Origin: Desertivirga brevis
GTDB taxonomy: Bacteria; Bacteroidota; Bacteroidia; Sphingobacteriales; Sphingobacteriaceae
Direction: 5' to 3'
Assembly (NCBI RefSeq): GCF_017355835.1
Contig: NZ_JAFEWF010000001.1
Coordinates: 248,001-312,000, forward strand
DNA length: 64,000 nt
How positions within the stretch are numbered: position 1 is the first letter of the stretch; the number at the start of each line of letters is the position of its first letter. The position numbers and the translations under genes are program-made. The notes beneath the pieces are model-generated. The model was not told the DNA's origin, searched no databases, and saw only the letters and a program-made list of their open reading frames with translations. Of this stretch, positions 1 through 9,045 are shown piece after piece.

Positions 1-249
1 ATTACGAACTGAAGCATATAGGTATGCAGAAAGGGAACTTGTTAAGGTTATTTCGGGAGCTCCTGCCCAGAGTGTTGCGAAAACGTCCTGAACTAAATCT
101 TTTGCTTCGTTATCGTCTTGCAACATTCGCCTGGCGTGCCTGAACAGAATCCCCCAATATCTCTCGTAAATTTCAGAAAATGCCGTTCTGTCTGCCTTTT
201 TAAGCTGCTCAAATATTTCTTTATCTGAAAGGTTCTTATACTTCAACAT
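1..249 (-). CDS. ECF RNA polymerase sigma factor, N-terminal part (cut by window edge)
   Basis: Eighty-three codons are visible, starting at an ATG at base 249; the rest, including the sigma-4 helix-turn-helix, lies left of base 1. The visible part is a sigma-2 domain: FSEIYERYW, FRHARRML and the core-binding helix motif EAKDLVQDVF at about residues 48-57. Bacteroidota use such factors to switch on TonB-receptor loci under control of a FecR-type anti-sigma factor. It points away from the FecR gene at 523, whereas these genes are usually collinear, so pairing with that FecR is likely but inferred. The family assignment is secure. Confidence 0.88.
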   Translation of the reverse strand, partial: MLKYKNLSDKEIFEQLKKADRTAFSEIYERYWGILFRHARRMLQDDNEAKDLVQDVFATLWAGAPEITLTSSLSAYLYASVRN

Positions 250-522
250 AAGGCGACGTTCACAAATCTCCTTAATATTTCCAGTGCTTTACACTCCTCC
301 GTATTATCTTTTTGTTATGAATTCCCTTCTGGAAAATTAAGAAGACGCTCTTAGTCTTTAGTCACAACAAAAGCCTATTGGCCGATAATTTATGCTGAAA
401 CCTTTTTTTATTAGGTATAAAATTTGGGACGTGAAAAAACTGAAAAATATTTTGCAGTCGTATTACACAAGTACCAGAGCAAGCTGTCTTAACTATGATT
501 GCCGAAGTTGCGGAAGTAAAGA

Positions 523-1644
523 ATGGAAGATCTAAAAGCGAATGCCTTATTAAAAAAATACCTTGAAGGTAACTGTACGGATGCGGAAAGAGCTCTGGTA
601 GAAAGCTGGTATATTAAAGAAATAGACGCTAAAACCGAAAAAGCAGGTGAGCCTGATTACCAGTCATTGAAAAGTTCCACCTGGGAAGATCTGGAGCGCT
701 TGCCTGCACCCGACAAGAAAATTTATCCCATGAAGCATCTAGGGATAGCGGCTTCAATTATCCTATGTATTTCCATTGCTCTTTTCTTTTATCGGCGGCA
801 AGATATTCTAAAAGCGGATCAAAAAACTGCAGCAATTGTTCCGGGAAGCAATCAAGCCGTTCTAACGCTGCAGGATGGTGAAAAAATAATGCTTAGCGAA
901 ATGAAACCAGGTGAGTTGGCCAGGCAAGGTGCTGTAACCATAAGTAAATTAAAAACTGGTGAATTAACTTATACGGTTAAGAAAGGGCTGTCTAACAGCC
1001 TTTCAAGTGGATTCAACACGATTGTTACGCCAAAAGGTGGGGAATGGCAGGTAAATCTGCCAGATGGATCAAGAGTCTGGCTGAATTCAGCTTCTTCATT
1101 AACTTTTCCAACGGCATTTACTGGTAATGTAAGACAAGTGCAACTTAGGGGAGAAGCCTATTTTGAAGTGGCTAAGAATAAGGCAAAACCTTTTAAAGTG
1201 ATTACCGCGGGGCAGATGGTAGAAGTGTTGGGAACGCATTTTAATATTAATGCCTACCAGGACGAAGCTGCCGTGAAGACCACTTTATTGGAAGGGGTTG
1301 TAAGGGTAAAAGCCTCAGGGGCTGGGGGGAAAGCCAGAATATTAGCCCCTGGACAAAATGCAGTTCTGCAAAATGGAAACATCAGTATTAGTAATGCTGA
1401 TACAGAGGAAGCGATTGCCTGGCATAAAGGCTATATGCGCTTTAATAATGATAATATAGAAAGCCTGATGCGTGAAATTGCAAGATGGTACGATGTGGAG
1501 GTGGTTTATGAGGGGAATATATCCCAGGAGAGGTTTACTGGCACCTTTTCCAGAAAAAGAAGCATACAAGAGGTTTTAAACACCTTACAATTAACCGGAT
1601 TTTTTGAATTTAAAATAGAAGGAAGGAGGATCATTGTAATGTAG
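523..1644 (+). CDS. FecR-family anti-sigma factor
   Basis: This is a single-pass inner-membrane anti-sigma regulator of 373 residues. The cytoplasmic N-terminus (1-70) should hold the ECF sigma factor, one transmembrane helix lies at about 73-90, and the periplasmic part has a FecR domain (about 165-260, with LPDGSRVWLNSASSLTFP and LRGEAYFEV) followed by a C-terminal DUF4974-like domain (about 305-373, with FNNDNIESLMREIARWYDVEV). In the known family the periplasmic part senses the occupied TonB receptor encoded next door. The receptor gene follows 120 bp downstream on the same strand, and a sigma factor is divergent upstream. Length and domain order are normal. Confidence 0.93.
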   Translation: MEDLKANALLKKYLEGNCTDAERALVESWYIKEIDAKTEKAGEPDYQSLKSSTWEDLERLPAPDKKIYPMKHLGIAASIILCISIALFFYRRQDILKADQKTAAIVPGSNQAVLTLQDGEKIMLSEMKPGELARQGAVTISKLKTGELTYTVKKGLSNSLSSGFNTIVTPKGGEWQVNLPDGSRVWLNSASSLTFPTAFTGNVRQVQLRGEAYFEVAKNKAKPFKVITAGQMVEVLGTHFNINAYQDEAAVKTTLLEGVVRVKASGAGGKARILAPGQNAVLQNGNISISNADTEEAIAWHKGYMRFNNDNIESLMREIARWYDVEVVYEGNISQERFTGTFSRKRSIQEVLNTLQLTGFFEFKIEGRRIIVM

Positions 1645-1764
1645 TCCCGCTCAAAACATTGATCCTTTAAAGCCAAATACCGGGTGCGACCGGTACTTGG
1701 CGACGATCCGGATCATAAAATTACTTGCTAGAACAAATTATTTATTGAAACCCGAACTATTCAA

Positions 1765-4700
1765 ATGTATAAAATTTACCAACAAATTGTATGCAGCCTG
1801 GCATGCTGTGTCATTTATTTTCAAACAAATCTTATCCCATATCTACCAAACAGAACAAAAGGTGGTATGCTTCCAAAGCCCTTTTTACTTACGATACTGG
1901 TATTACTAACCTGCTTTATTCAAACTGGCATTGCTGCCACTGCACCCAAAGTGACGCTAAATGAAAAGAACGCGACATTGAAGGAGGTATTTGATAAATT
2001 ACGTAATCAGACCGGTTATGATTTTATTTGTCCGGAATCAGTATTAAACTCTGCACGGCCAGTAACTGTGACCGTAAAGAATTTGGAACTTGAACAGGCT
2101 TTAAAAATAATACTTAAAGATCAGGCACTTAACTTTCAAATTGCCAATAATACTATTATCATTCGTAAGCTCCTTGAAAGAAAGCAAGAAACCGGAAAAA
2201 TAGCTGGTAAAGTCACTGATGAAAAGGGTCTGCCTTTGCCTGGTGCAAGTGTGTATATCAGCGAATTAAACAAAAGTACTGCCACGCTAGCGAACGGCAC
2301 CTACTCAATAAGCGTACCGGCAGGGGTGTACGCCCTACGTGTTTCATTTATTGGTTACAAGGTAAAAACTCTCCAAAGCCTGACAGTGAACGCAGGAAAA
2401 ACTCTTATAGTGAATATAGCGATGGATGCTGAGGAAGGGCTACTTAATGAAGTGGAGGTTAAAACTGAAAATATTTCAATAAGCCCGACCCTGCATACCA
2501 ACGAACGGCAGGTAATTGAACTGATCAGAAGTGCACCCACCGTAGTATCTGCCATATCTAACGAACAGATAGTTAAATCATTGGACCGCAGTGCTGCAGA
2601 AGTAATGACACGTCTTTCTGGTGTAACACTGATCAACGATCGCTTTATACAAATGCGAGCCCTTGATCCTCGTTATTCGGTCACTTTACTTAATGGCACT
2701 ATCGCTCCAAGTTCTGAATCAGATTCCCGTTCATTTTCATACGATTTGATGAACACAAATATGTTAGACCGGATCGTAGCTTATAAGTCTGGCTCACCTG
2801 AACTTTACGGCGAACTTACGGCCGGGCTAATTAATCTCTCTACAAAGCATGCGGTTGAAAAAAAGCAATTTGACATTCAGGTATCAACTCAATATAGACC
2901 CGGTTCCTCTTTCCAAAATTTCTATTCCTATGCTGGTAGCGATATGGACTGGCTTGGTTTCGGTGCTAAAGACAGGCAATTACCTAAAGGTTTTCCTCAG
3001 GCAAATGTGGCTAAAAGTAATGATGGTGAAGGGAATTACGTTTCGGACGAATGGGGTAGGAAGGTGATTAAACCAAATTATAACTTATTACAGAAATATA
3101 ATAACAGTGATATCCGCATTGTGACTGATTACATGAATAAGTTTAGGATCGGCCGCAGTTATCTCAACAGTATTTCTATGTTAAGCTACACACGCACCCG
3201 TAACCAAAGAGACTTGTCGAGAACCTATTTTAATGTTTCGAGTGGAAGAGATAACGGATATTTTGAAGAGCAAACACATACAGAGAGGGTGCGCCTTAAT
3301 GGTATGCAAAACTTTATGTATGCTTTTAGTCCAAAAGTATCTCTGGAATGGAAGAACTTATTCAGCCAGAACGGCAGTGACCAGACCTTCATTAGAGACG
3401 GTTACCAGTATTTCCAGGAACCTGGTGCTACCCGTAGCGTAGTGACAAGCTATATGCAGAAAAGGCTTTACTCTAGTCAACTAAATGGTAATTTTTTGTT
3501 CAATGAAAAAAGAGACTCGAGGATGAACCTGGTGCTCGGGTACTCGGCAACAAATGAAGACGTGCCGGATACAAAGGATTTTCGTCTTGTAAATGCAACT
3601 CTAGATGTAACTGACGGTACGAAAAAGCCCTGGGAACAGCCAGTTGTTGCACCAGACGGAAGGTATTATCTATATTTAATTGAAGGCAGCAGCCCCTATG
3701 GTAATACACCATTAGGGGGCGTATGGAACTCAAGGACCTTTTACCGCACTGACGAAAAAGCTTACACAGGCTCTATCAACTACCATCTTGGCAATAGAGA
3801 AAAGATCGGAATTGATATTGGTTCCTATAACGAAGTTCGCGACCGGATTAGCAACCTCAGGGTTTTGGGCCACCGAATAGGGAAGGATTATCCGTTTGCT
3901 GCTAACCCTTATTACGCACCTTACAAACCTTGGGAAAGGATGTCTGACTGGCTTAATCCGGCGCTCGTCGGTAAAGGACTTCAGCTTTGGGATTTCAACC
4001 TTAATAAAAATGGCTATACGGGATTGTCCCGGGTACATGCTGGCTACATAACAGCTACTGTACCAATGTTTAAAAACAAGGTTTCTATTCATGGTGGAGT
4101 CAGGGCAGATTACAATCAACTTAAAATTGTTAACCTTCAAGGAGATGGCCAGCCTGCTCCAATTACAAGGAACGATGGTGCCAGTGGCCTAGATACCCTT
4201 GGTTTTGAGCGGAATACAAAAAAGCTTTACTGGCTACCGAGTATAAACATCACGTGGCATGCGAGTGATAAAACTCAATTGAGAGCATCTTACAGTAAAT
4301 CAATTAACCGCCCGGAGTTTAGGGAGGCCTCTGGTCTCCAGTATCTTGATTTCGTTAATAGTACAATTGTTACAGGGAATGACACGCTGCGTTATGCAAC
4401 AATTGATAATTTCGATCTTCGACTGGAATATTACCCGACACGAGGCCAGCAAATTTCTATTGGTGGTTATTATAAGGAGATTGATAACGCTGTTGAGAAG
4501 GTTTCGGGGACTGCAAGAGGCTTCGCGGGTGACTATAACTATTTCTGGAATGCACCGAAAACCACCGCATATGGGGTAGAGGTTGAACTAAGAAACCGTC
4601 TTGATTTTACCGGTCTTCGTTTTCTGAGAAATTTGTCTACGATAGTTAATGCTTGTTACCTCTACACCAAAACAAGCAGGTATGAAGGTGGCGGCATTTA

Positions 4701-5112
4701 CCCTACGACTAAATCTACGAGACCACTGCAAGGAAGCACACCCTTTGTTTTCAACGCCGGCCTGTATTACGACAAACCATCAAAGGGAACATCAGTTGCG
4801 CTCTTGTACAACATAACAGGACAGCGCTTAGCTTTTGCAGGAAATTATTTTACGGCTGATCTCTATGAACTAGGGAGGCATTTGTTGGATATATCTTTCA
4901 CACAACGTTTAACGAAGCGAATGACCTTAAGAGTGGGCGTGCAGGATTTACTGAACCAACCCTTCAGGACCGCCAGAGATGGGGACGGGAATGGGAAGTA
5001 TGAAAATATCAACTTGAATGAGAGCGACGATCCAATGCTTACTTCGGATTATATTGAAACAAGCTTTAAACCCGGCTCATACTACTCGTTGGGCTTAAAC
5101 TTCAAATTCTAA
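1765..5112 (+). CDS. TonB-dependent outer-membrane receptor with STN and carboxypeptidase-regulatory domains
   Basis: This outer-membrane active transporter has 1115 residues from the first ATG. Order: long N-terminal extension and signal peptide (hydrophobic core about 38-57), STN signalling domain (about 62-134), CarboxypepD_reg beta-sandwich (about 145-220), plug (about 245-370), then a 22-strand-type barrel ending in F. The STN domain implies signalling to the FecR protein encoded upstream. An internal ATG at 1867 would give a more ordinary signal peptide, but long N-terminal tails are common in this family, so the start is uncertain. The plug lacks the typical SusC signature VVVGYGTQ and the next gene is not SusD, so the substrate class cannot be named. 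It lies 11 bp before the lipoprotein gene at 5124. Confidence 0.92.
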   Translation: MYKIYQQIVCSLACCVIYFQTNLIPYLPNRTKGGMLPKPFLLTILVLLTCFIQTGIAATAPKVTLNEKNATLKEVFDKLRNQTGYDFICPESVLNSARPVTVTVKNLELEQALKIILKDQALNFQIANNTIIIRKLLERKQETGKIAGKVTDEKGLPLPGASVYISELNKSTATLANGTYSISVPAGVYALRVSFIGYKVKTLQSLTVNAGKTLIVNIAMDAEEGLLNEVEVKTENISISPTLHTNERQVIELIRSAPTVVSAISNEQIVKSLDRSAAEVMTRLSGVTLINDRFIQMRALDPRYSVTLLNGTIAPSSESDSRSFSYDLMNTNMLDRIVAYKSGSPELYGELTAGLINLSTKHAVEKKQFDIQVSTQYRPGSSFQNFYSYAGSDMDWLGFGAKDRQLPKGFPQANVAKSNDGEGNYVSDEWGRKVIKPNYNLLQKYNNSDIRIVTDYMNKFRIGRSYLNSISMLSYTRTRNQRDLSRTYFNVSSGRDNGYFEEQTHTERVRLNGMQNFMYAFSPKVSLEWKNLFSQNGSDQTFIRDGYQYFQEPGATRSVVTSYMQKRLYSSQLNGNFLFNEKRDSRMNLVLGYSATNEDVPDTKDFRLVNATLDVTDGTKKPWEQPVVAPDGRYYLYLIEGSSPYGNTPLGGVWNSRTFYRTDEKAYTGSINYHLGNREKIGIDIGSYNEVRDRISNLRVLGHRIGKDYPFAANPYYAPYKPWERMSDWLNPALVGKGLQLWDFNLNKNGYTGLSRVHAGYITATVPMFKNKVSIHGGVRADYNQLKIVNLQGDGQPAPITRNDGASGLDTLGFERNTKKLYWLPSINITWHASDKTQLRASYSKSINRPEFREASGLQYLDFVNSTIVTGNDTLRYATIDNFDLRLEYYPTRGQQISIGGYYKEIDNAVEKVSGTARGFAGDYNYFWNAPKTTAYGVEVELRNRLDFTGLRFLRNLSTIVNACYLYTKTSRYEGGGIYPTTKSTRPLQGSTPFVFNAGLYYDKPSKGTSVALLYNITGQRLAFAGNYFTADLYELGRHLLDISFTQRLTKRMTLRVGVQDLLNQPFRTARDGDGNGKYENINLNESDDPMLTSDYIETSFKPGSYYSLGLNFKF

Positions 5113-5123
5113 CAGAACTTATC

Positions 5124-6788
5124 ATGAAAATATACTTGGCTGCGCTATTATTAACAGTAATGGCATTAATCACATCTTGTGAAAAGAATGTTGATCTTGT
5201 TGGTCCTATACGTGATGGGCAACCTTTAACTTTTGAGGGCTTTTCTCCAGGTGATACAGTGTTAAAAGGTCAGGTCATTACCCTGACCGGGACAGGCTTC
5301 AATACCGTGGAAATTACGACGAATGGTTTTCCGCTCACTATAGACAAATTAAGTCCTGAAGCTATCAATATCACTTTACCTACTTACCTTGGAGCTGGCG
5401 AATATACCTTCCATATCAAACGTTTTGATGGAGACACGTTGAGCACGAAAAAGCTTACCGTATTTGACGCAGCCTTATCGGAAACGGCTGGCCCGGCAGG
5501 AAGCAGACTCTTTATTAGTGGGGGTGGCTTAAATAGTATCAATAAGATTTATTTTACCAGCGCCTCCGGGATGACCGCAGATGTATTAAAGGGTCGTAAG
5601 AATAATAAACAACTGGACCTGATAGTACCAGACGATGCGGTAACTGGCCCCTTAACTCTTGAATTGAACAACCCATCAGATCCATCAAAACCTATCCTAT
5701 TACAAACAGGTGTATTCACAGTGACATTACCGACCCCAGAGATAACCAGTGTTAGCCATATGAACGTAGCACATGGACAGGAAATTACGATAACTGGTAG
5801 ACATTTCGGAGAAGTAGGGCCTGCGAATACCTATTTCTATACCCGGAAAGTCTTGTTTGAAGACGCAAATGGTTTGAACATTGAGGGTGTATTAAGTACG
5901 GAGCCTGGTAGCCAGTCGGCAACACAGATAAAGGTGTTGGTGCCCTACTTCGCTGTATCAGGAAAACTTGAAGTAGAGATTGATAATATAGCCACCGGAA
6001 ATCCGAAAAGTATAGCTGTTGATAATTCCAACACCAAGGGAACGTTCTTTTACATCAACGGAAACTACAATTTGGCAGCTGCAATTGAGCAAGCAAATAA
6101 CACCTTCGGTTTTATCCCTGTAAACTCGGGCATGCAGATGTTTAGTATCGCATTAGACAAGTCTAATCACCGGGTGTTCTACCGCACTGGAGGGTCAATT
6201 GGCTACCTGGATCTATTAACCGGAATATCAACTGAAATTTATAGTACAGCTAGCGTGAATGATGTAGTTTTAGCAGGTGATAAACTTTTCTGGATTGAAA
6301 ATTACTCTACCATAAACACCAGCGACCTTGATGGTACTAATATGCAGACTGTATACTCCAGCAGCATTGGCGGGGTATCAAAATTGGCCCTAGACCCTGC
6401 CGGAACAACGATATTCTATACAGAAAGTGATCCCAATTCCACGACATCATTAGTGTACAGGTATTCTATTGCTGATGGTATACCCTTACAAATAACGGCT
6501 ATTTCCTCCACCGATCCCCTGATAATTTGCAGTAATAGCGAGGTATTTATTGCAGACGGAGCGGACATATTCAAAACAAGTATCGCAAATCCTGGCACTC
6601 CAACTAAGATTTATAATGCAAACACAAACTTCATAAATTCGATAGGAGTGAACCACCAGAGGCATGAATTGTACTGGATAGAAGGAAATGAAAGGTTTGA
6701 TCTGTTCAAATCTAATTTAGATGGAAGCGGTAAAAGTCTTTTAGAATCAAATGTTGCTAAACCCTTTCCGTCGGTTTTACAATTCTAA
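5124..6788 (+). CDS. Surface lipoprotein with IPT/TIG domains and a YWTD-like beta-propeller
   Basis: A 554-residue lipoprotein: the signal peptide ends in the lipobox ITSC with Cys19. About three IPT/TIG immunoglobulin-like domains follow (roughly 33-110, 118-200, 206-300). The C-terminal half (about 320-554) is a six-bladed propeller of the YWTD/NHL type, seen in repeats such as HRVFYRTGG, KLFWIENYSTI and ELYWIEGNERFDLFKSNLDG. It sits 11 bp behind the TonB receptor, in the place where a SusD-like binding lipoprotein would be expected, so it probably captures the ligand at the cell surface. That role is inferred. The propeller resembles the one in the lipoprotein at 10631. A strong terminator follows. 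Confidence 0.8.
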   Translation: MKIYLAALLLTVMALITSCEKNVDLVGPIRDGQPLTFEGFSPGDTVLKGQVITLTGTGFNTVEITTNGFPLTIDKLSPEAINITLPTYLGAGEYTFHIKRFDGDTLSTKKLTVFDAALSETAGPAGSRLFISGGGLNSINKIYFTSASGMTADVLKGRKNNKQLDLIVPDDAVTGPLTLELNNPSDPSKPILLQTGVFTVTLPTPEITSVSHMNVAHGQEITITGRHFGEVGPANTYFYTRKVLFEDANGLNIEGVLSTEPGSQSATQIKVLVPYFAVSGKLEVEIDNIATGNPKSIAVDNSNTKGTFFYINGNYNLAAAIEQANNTFGFIPVNSGMQMFSIALDKSNHRVFYRTGGSIGYLDLLTGISTEIYSTASVNDVVLAGDKLFWIENYSTINTSDLDGTNMQTVYSSSIGGVSKLALDPAGTTIFYTESDPNSTTSLVYRYSIADGIPLQITAISSTDPLIICSNSEVFIADGADIFKTSIANPGTPTKIYNANTNFINSIGVNHQRHELYWIEGNERFDLFKSNLDGSGKSLLESNVAKPFPSVLQF

Positions 6789-6797
6789 TAGCTACTC

Positions 6798-6842
6798 TAT
6801 AATCCCATTCGTGAAGACGAATGGGATTATAATTACTGTTTT
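6798..6842 (+). terminator. Intrinsic terminator of the receptor operon
   Basis: A perfect 15-bp stem (6798-6812 with 6817-6831) with a GAAG loop starts ten bases after the stop codon of the IPT lipoprotein gene and is followed by a short T-rich stretch ending in TTTT. It closes the FecR-receptor-lipoprotein unit. Confidence 0.8.
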
Positions 6843-6906
6843 GCCTAAGGCCAAAGATATTACTAAGAACAATAGGGGCTCCAAACTATTTTTAATCTAT
6901 TTGAGC

Positions 6907-7461
6907 TTAGAGATGCTTCACCACTCTGCAAGGAGAACCTACTGCGATTGAATTAGGAGGGATGCTTTTTGAAACCAGACTTCCGGCACCGATGGTACAG
7001 CCATCTCCAATGGTTACTCCTGGAAGTATTACACAATTGCCTCCGATCCAGACATCATTTCCAATGGTTATCGGTAAGGCAGAACCAATATGTTTATTCC
7101 GGGTTTCGGGATCAATAGGATGTTTTGCTGTATAGATTTGTACGTTTGGTGCTATAAAAACATTATTTCCAATTGTAACGGGGCAACAGTCAAGCATTAC
7201 AAAATTGAAATTTATAAAGACGTTGCTTCCAATTCTTGTATTGATGCCGTAATCGATTCTAATAGGTTTTTCGATATGCACGTTTTCTCCAACACTACCA
7301 AAGATCCTTCTTTGCAAAGCCTCTTTTTCCTTAACATCTCTTGGTCCGGTTGCATTAAACTCGTCTACCAATTCTCTGGTTTTATATCTTATTTCAACAA
7401 GTTCCGGATCATTGATATAGTACAGCTCCTGAGCCAACATTTTTTCGCGTTCTGATTTCAT
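6907..7461 (-). CDS. Sugar O-acetyltransferase (maltose/galactoside acetyltransferase type)
   Basis: This 184-residue protein belongs to the left-handed beta-helix (hexapeptide) acetyltransferases of the LacA/Maa/NodL group. They transfer acetyl from acetyl-CoA to a sugar hydroxyl in the cytoplasm. The N-terminal Mac domain (about 1-60, EREKMLAQELYYINDPEL) is followed by hexapeptide turns (IGSNVFI, IGNNVFIAPN, IGNDVWIGG, ILPGVTIGDGCTIGAGS). The catalytic His is in YTAKHPID. Length is typical. It ends close to the terminator of the convergent receptor operon and appears to be a single-gene unit. The exact acceptor sugar is not readable from sequence. Confidence 0.9.
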   Translation of the reverse strand: MKSEREKMLAQELYYINDPELVEIRYKTRELVDEFNATGPRDVKEKEALQRRIFGSVGENVHIEKPIRIDYGINTRIGSNVFINFNFVMLDCCPVTIGNNVFIAPNVQIYTAKHPIDPETRNKHIGSALPITIGNDVWIGGNCVILPGVTIGDGCTIGAGSLVSKSIPPNSIAVGSPCRVVKHL

Positions 7462-7607
7462 TTTCCAAATGGATGTTGTTTATAGTCTGCATTCTGCAGC
7501 CTCTTTATTATACTGTAAAGGTACTAAAGGCAGGGTTATCTTTCTGCATTTGATATGAGCATGGTTATTATGGGTAGGGGATTGAAATCGCTTAAAGAAT
7601 GGAGAGA

Positions 7608-7958
7608 CTATCGCTTCTTCTTTTTAGAAGATTTTGCTCTGTCATTATAGTCAATGCACAGATTGATCCAATACTCAAAGTCCTGTTTTGACTGAAAACC
7701 TACCGGATCAACGTAACCATAACCTTTCAGCTCTTTACCCTTCATTATCATAGTACGAAAACCAGGTCTTTCAGCTACTTGTTCTAGTAAGTCAGGATCA
7801 AAACGACACATCAGCTCATCGCCGCTCACATTGATGCACATTTTGTCATTTACTAAAAATGCAAGGCCACTAAACATCTCCTTTTCCTCTATTTGTAATT
7901 GGGGTATTTCGGAAAGGTAATTGCGAACTCTGTCAGCTAGTTGGGAATCGTAAGGCAT
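7608..7958 (-). CDS. TfoX N-terminal domain family protein
   Basis: A small cytoplasmic protein of 116 residues made of one TfoX_N domain. Characteristic parts are the EMFSGLAFLVNDKMCINV strand region and the later MKGKELKGYGYVDP segment; the C-terminus is a run of Lys. In gamma-proteobacteria TfoX/Sxy links to competence control, but stand-alone TfoX_N proteins in Bacteroidota have no established role, so none is claimed. It stands alone, divergent from the EamA transporter gene at 8069. Confidence 0.8.
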   Translation of the reverse strand: MPYDSQLADRVRNYLSEIPQLQIEEKEMFSGLAFLVNDKMCINVSGDELMCRFDPDLLEQVAERPGFRTMIMKGKELKGYGYVDPVGFQSKQDFEYWINLCIDYNDRAKSSKKKKR

Positions 7959-8054
7959 AATGTAAAAGCTGTTATGTAAATTTAGAGTTTTTTGTAGCCT
8001 GGTGATAGTTTCTGGACCAAAAAGTAGTATAAGTCACGAAAGTTTATTTATGCT

Positions 8055-8062
8055 TATTTTTG
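8055..8062 (+). promoter_or_regulatory. -7 promoter box placed directly before the eamA-type start codon
   Basis: TATTTTTG fits the Bacteroidota -7 consensus TANNTTTG exactly. The ATG at 8069 begins only six bases after the box, so transcription would start at or next to the start codon. No clear -33 TTTG is visible at the usual distance. Confidence 0.5.
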
Positions 8063-8068
8063 CGACCT

Positions 8069-8962
8069 ATGGGCAATACTGCTAATTTAAGCTTAAAGCA
8101 CCTTCTTCTGGTTCTCTTTATTGTTTTGATTTGGGGAACTAATTTCATTGCTGTTTTTGTGGGATTAAAAAGCTATCCTCCTTTTTTGTTAGGTGCTATA
8201 CGGTTTGCGCTTTCTGCTTTACCTTGGGTGTTTATTCTGCCGAAACCCGACGCTCCATTCAAATTTGTATTAGGCTTTGGTGTGTTCAATTTTGCTATGC
8301 AATTCGGGTTTCTTTTCACCGGAATACATTTGGGCTTATCCCCAGGACTTGCATCTCTTCTCCTTCAGATTTCAGTTTTCTTTTCAATGGCACTGGCATT
8401 TCTGTTTTTCAAGGACAAACCAAGTGTTATGAAAATTCTTGGATCATTGATATCATTTGTAGGGATTGGAATTGTCGCCTCACACGTTGGTGAGGGTGCT
8501 ACTTTTATTGGCCTGTTACTAACCTTGCTTGCTGCCTTTTCATGGGCAGCGGGAAATATGTTTACGAAAAAAGTTAACGCCCAATCGCCACTATCGCTTG
8601 TAGTTTGGGGAAACATGATTGCTTTTCCTTTTATGCTTGCTCTTTCGCTTGCCATAGAAGGGCCAACTTTAATTGTTAATTCATTACAAAGTTCTTCCTG
8701 GGCAACAATAGCTGCTGTTTTTTATATTGTTTACATTTCTACACATATTGGTTATGGTGCATGGGGATTTCTTTTGAAAAACTACTCAGCCTCTGCTGTG
8801 GTTCCCTTTACTCTTTTGATCCCGGTTGTAGGATTTTTAAGCTCTGCCTTATTTTTAGGGGAAGACTTGCCCTCATGGAAAATTTTCGCCTCTTTGTTTA
8901 TTATGGGCGGACTAGTTTTTAGTTTGTTAGAAAGACAAATTCGTACACTTTTTAAGAACTGA
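8069..8962 (+). CDS. EamA/DMT-superfamily transporter
   Basis: An inner-membrane protein of about 297 residues with ten predicted helices arranged as two EamA repeats (about 8-135 and 145-290). Recognisable pieces are IWGTNFIAVFVGLKSYPPF in the first helix pair and SAVVPFTLLIPVVGFLSSALFLGE in the last. Drug/metabolite transporters of this kind export amino acids or other metabolites; the substrate cannot be read from the sequence. I chose the ATG at 8069. An in-frame TTG at 8060 lies inside a -7 promoter box and is unlikely to be translated. Confidence 0.9.
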   Translation: MGNTANLSLKHLLLVLFIVLIWGTNFIAVFVGLKSYPPFLLGAIRFALSALPWVFILPKPDAPFKFVLGFGVFNFAMQFGFLFTGIHLGLSPGLASLLLQISVFFSMALAFLFFKDKPSVMKILGSLISFVGIGIVASHVGEGATFIGLLLTLLAAFSWAAGNMFTKKVNAQSPLSLVVWGNMIAFPFMLALSLAIEGPTLIVNSLQSSSWATIAAVFYIVYISTHIGYGAWGFLLKNYSASAVVPFTLLIPVVGFLSSALFLGEDLPSWKIFASLFIMGGLVFSLLERQIRTLFKN

Positions 8963-9045
8963 ACATTTAATGAACAGGATAGGGGATTAGTCTAGTTGGG
9001 GATCAGAAGAAATTTGCAATTTTATTATCCAGATAAGAACAGAAC

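Noticed and set aside
250..522. A promoter in the gap between the sigma and FecR genes.
   Set aside because: The best strings (AAAATTTG near 420 and TATTTTG near 450) deviate from TANNTTTG or have wrong length, so I do not call a site.
5124..6788. The lipoprotein after the TonB receptor as a SusD-like protein.
   Set aside because: It has IPT domains and a propeller and none of the helical TPR pattern of SusD.
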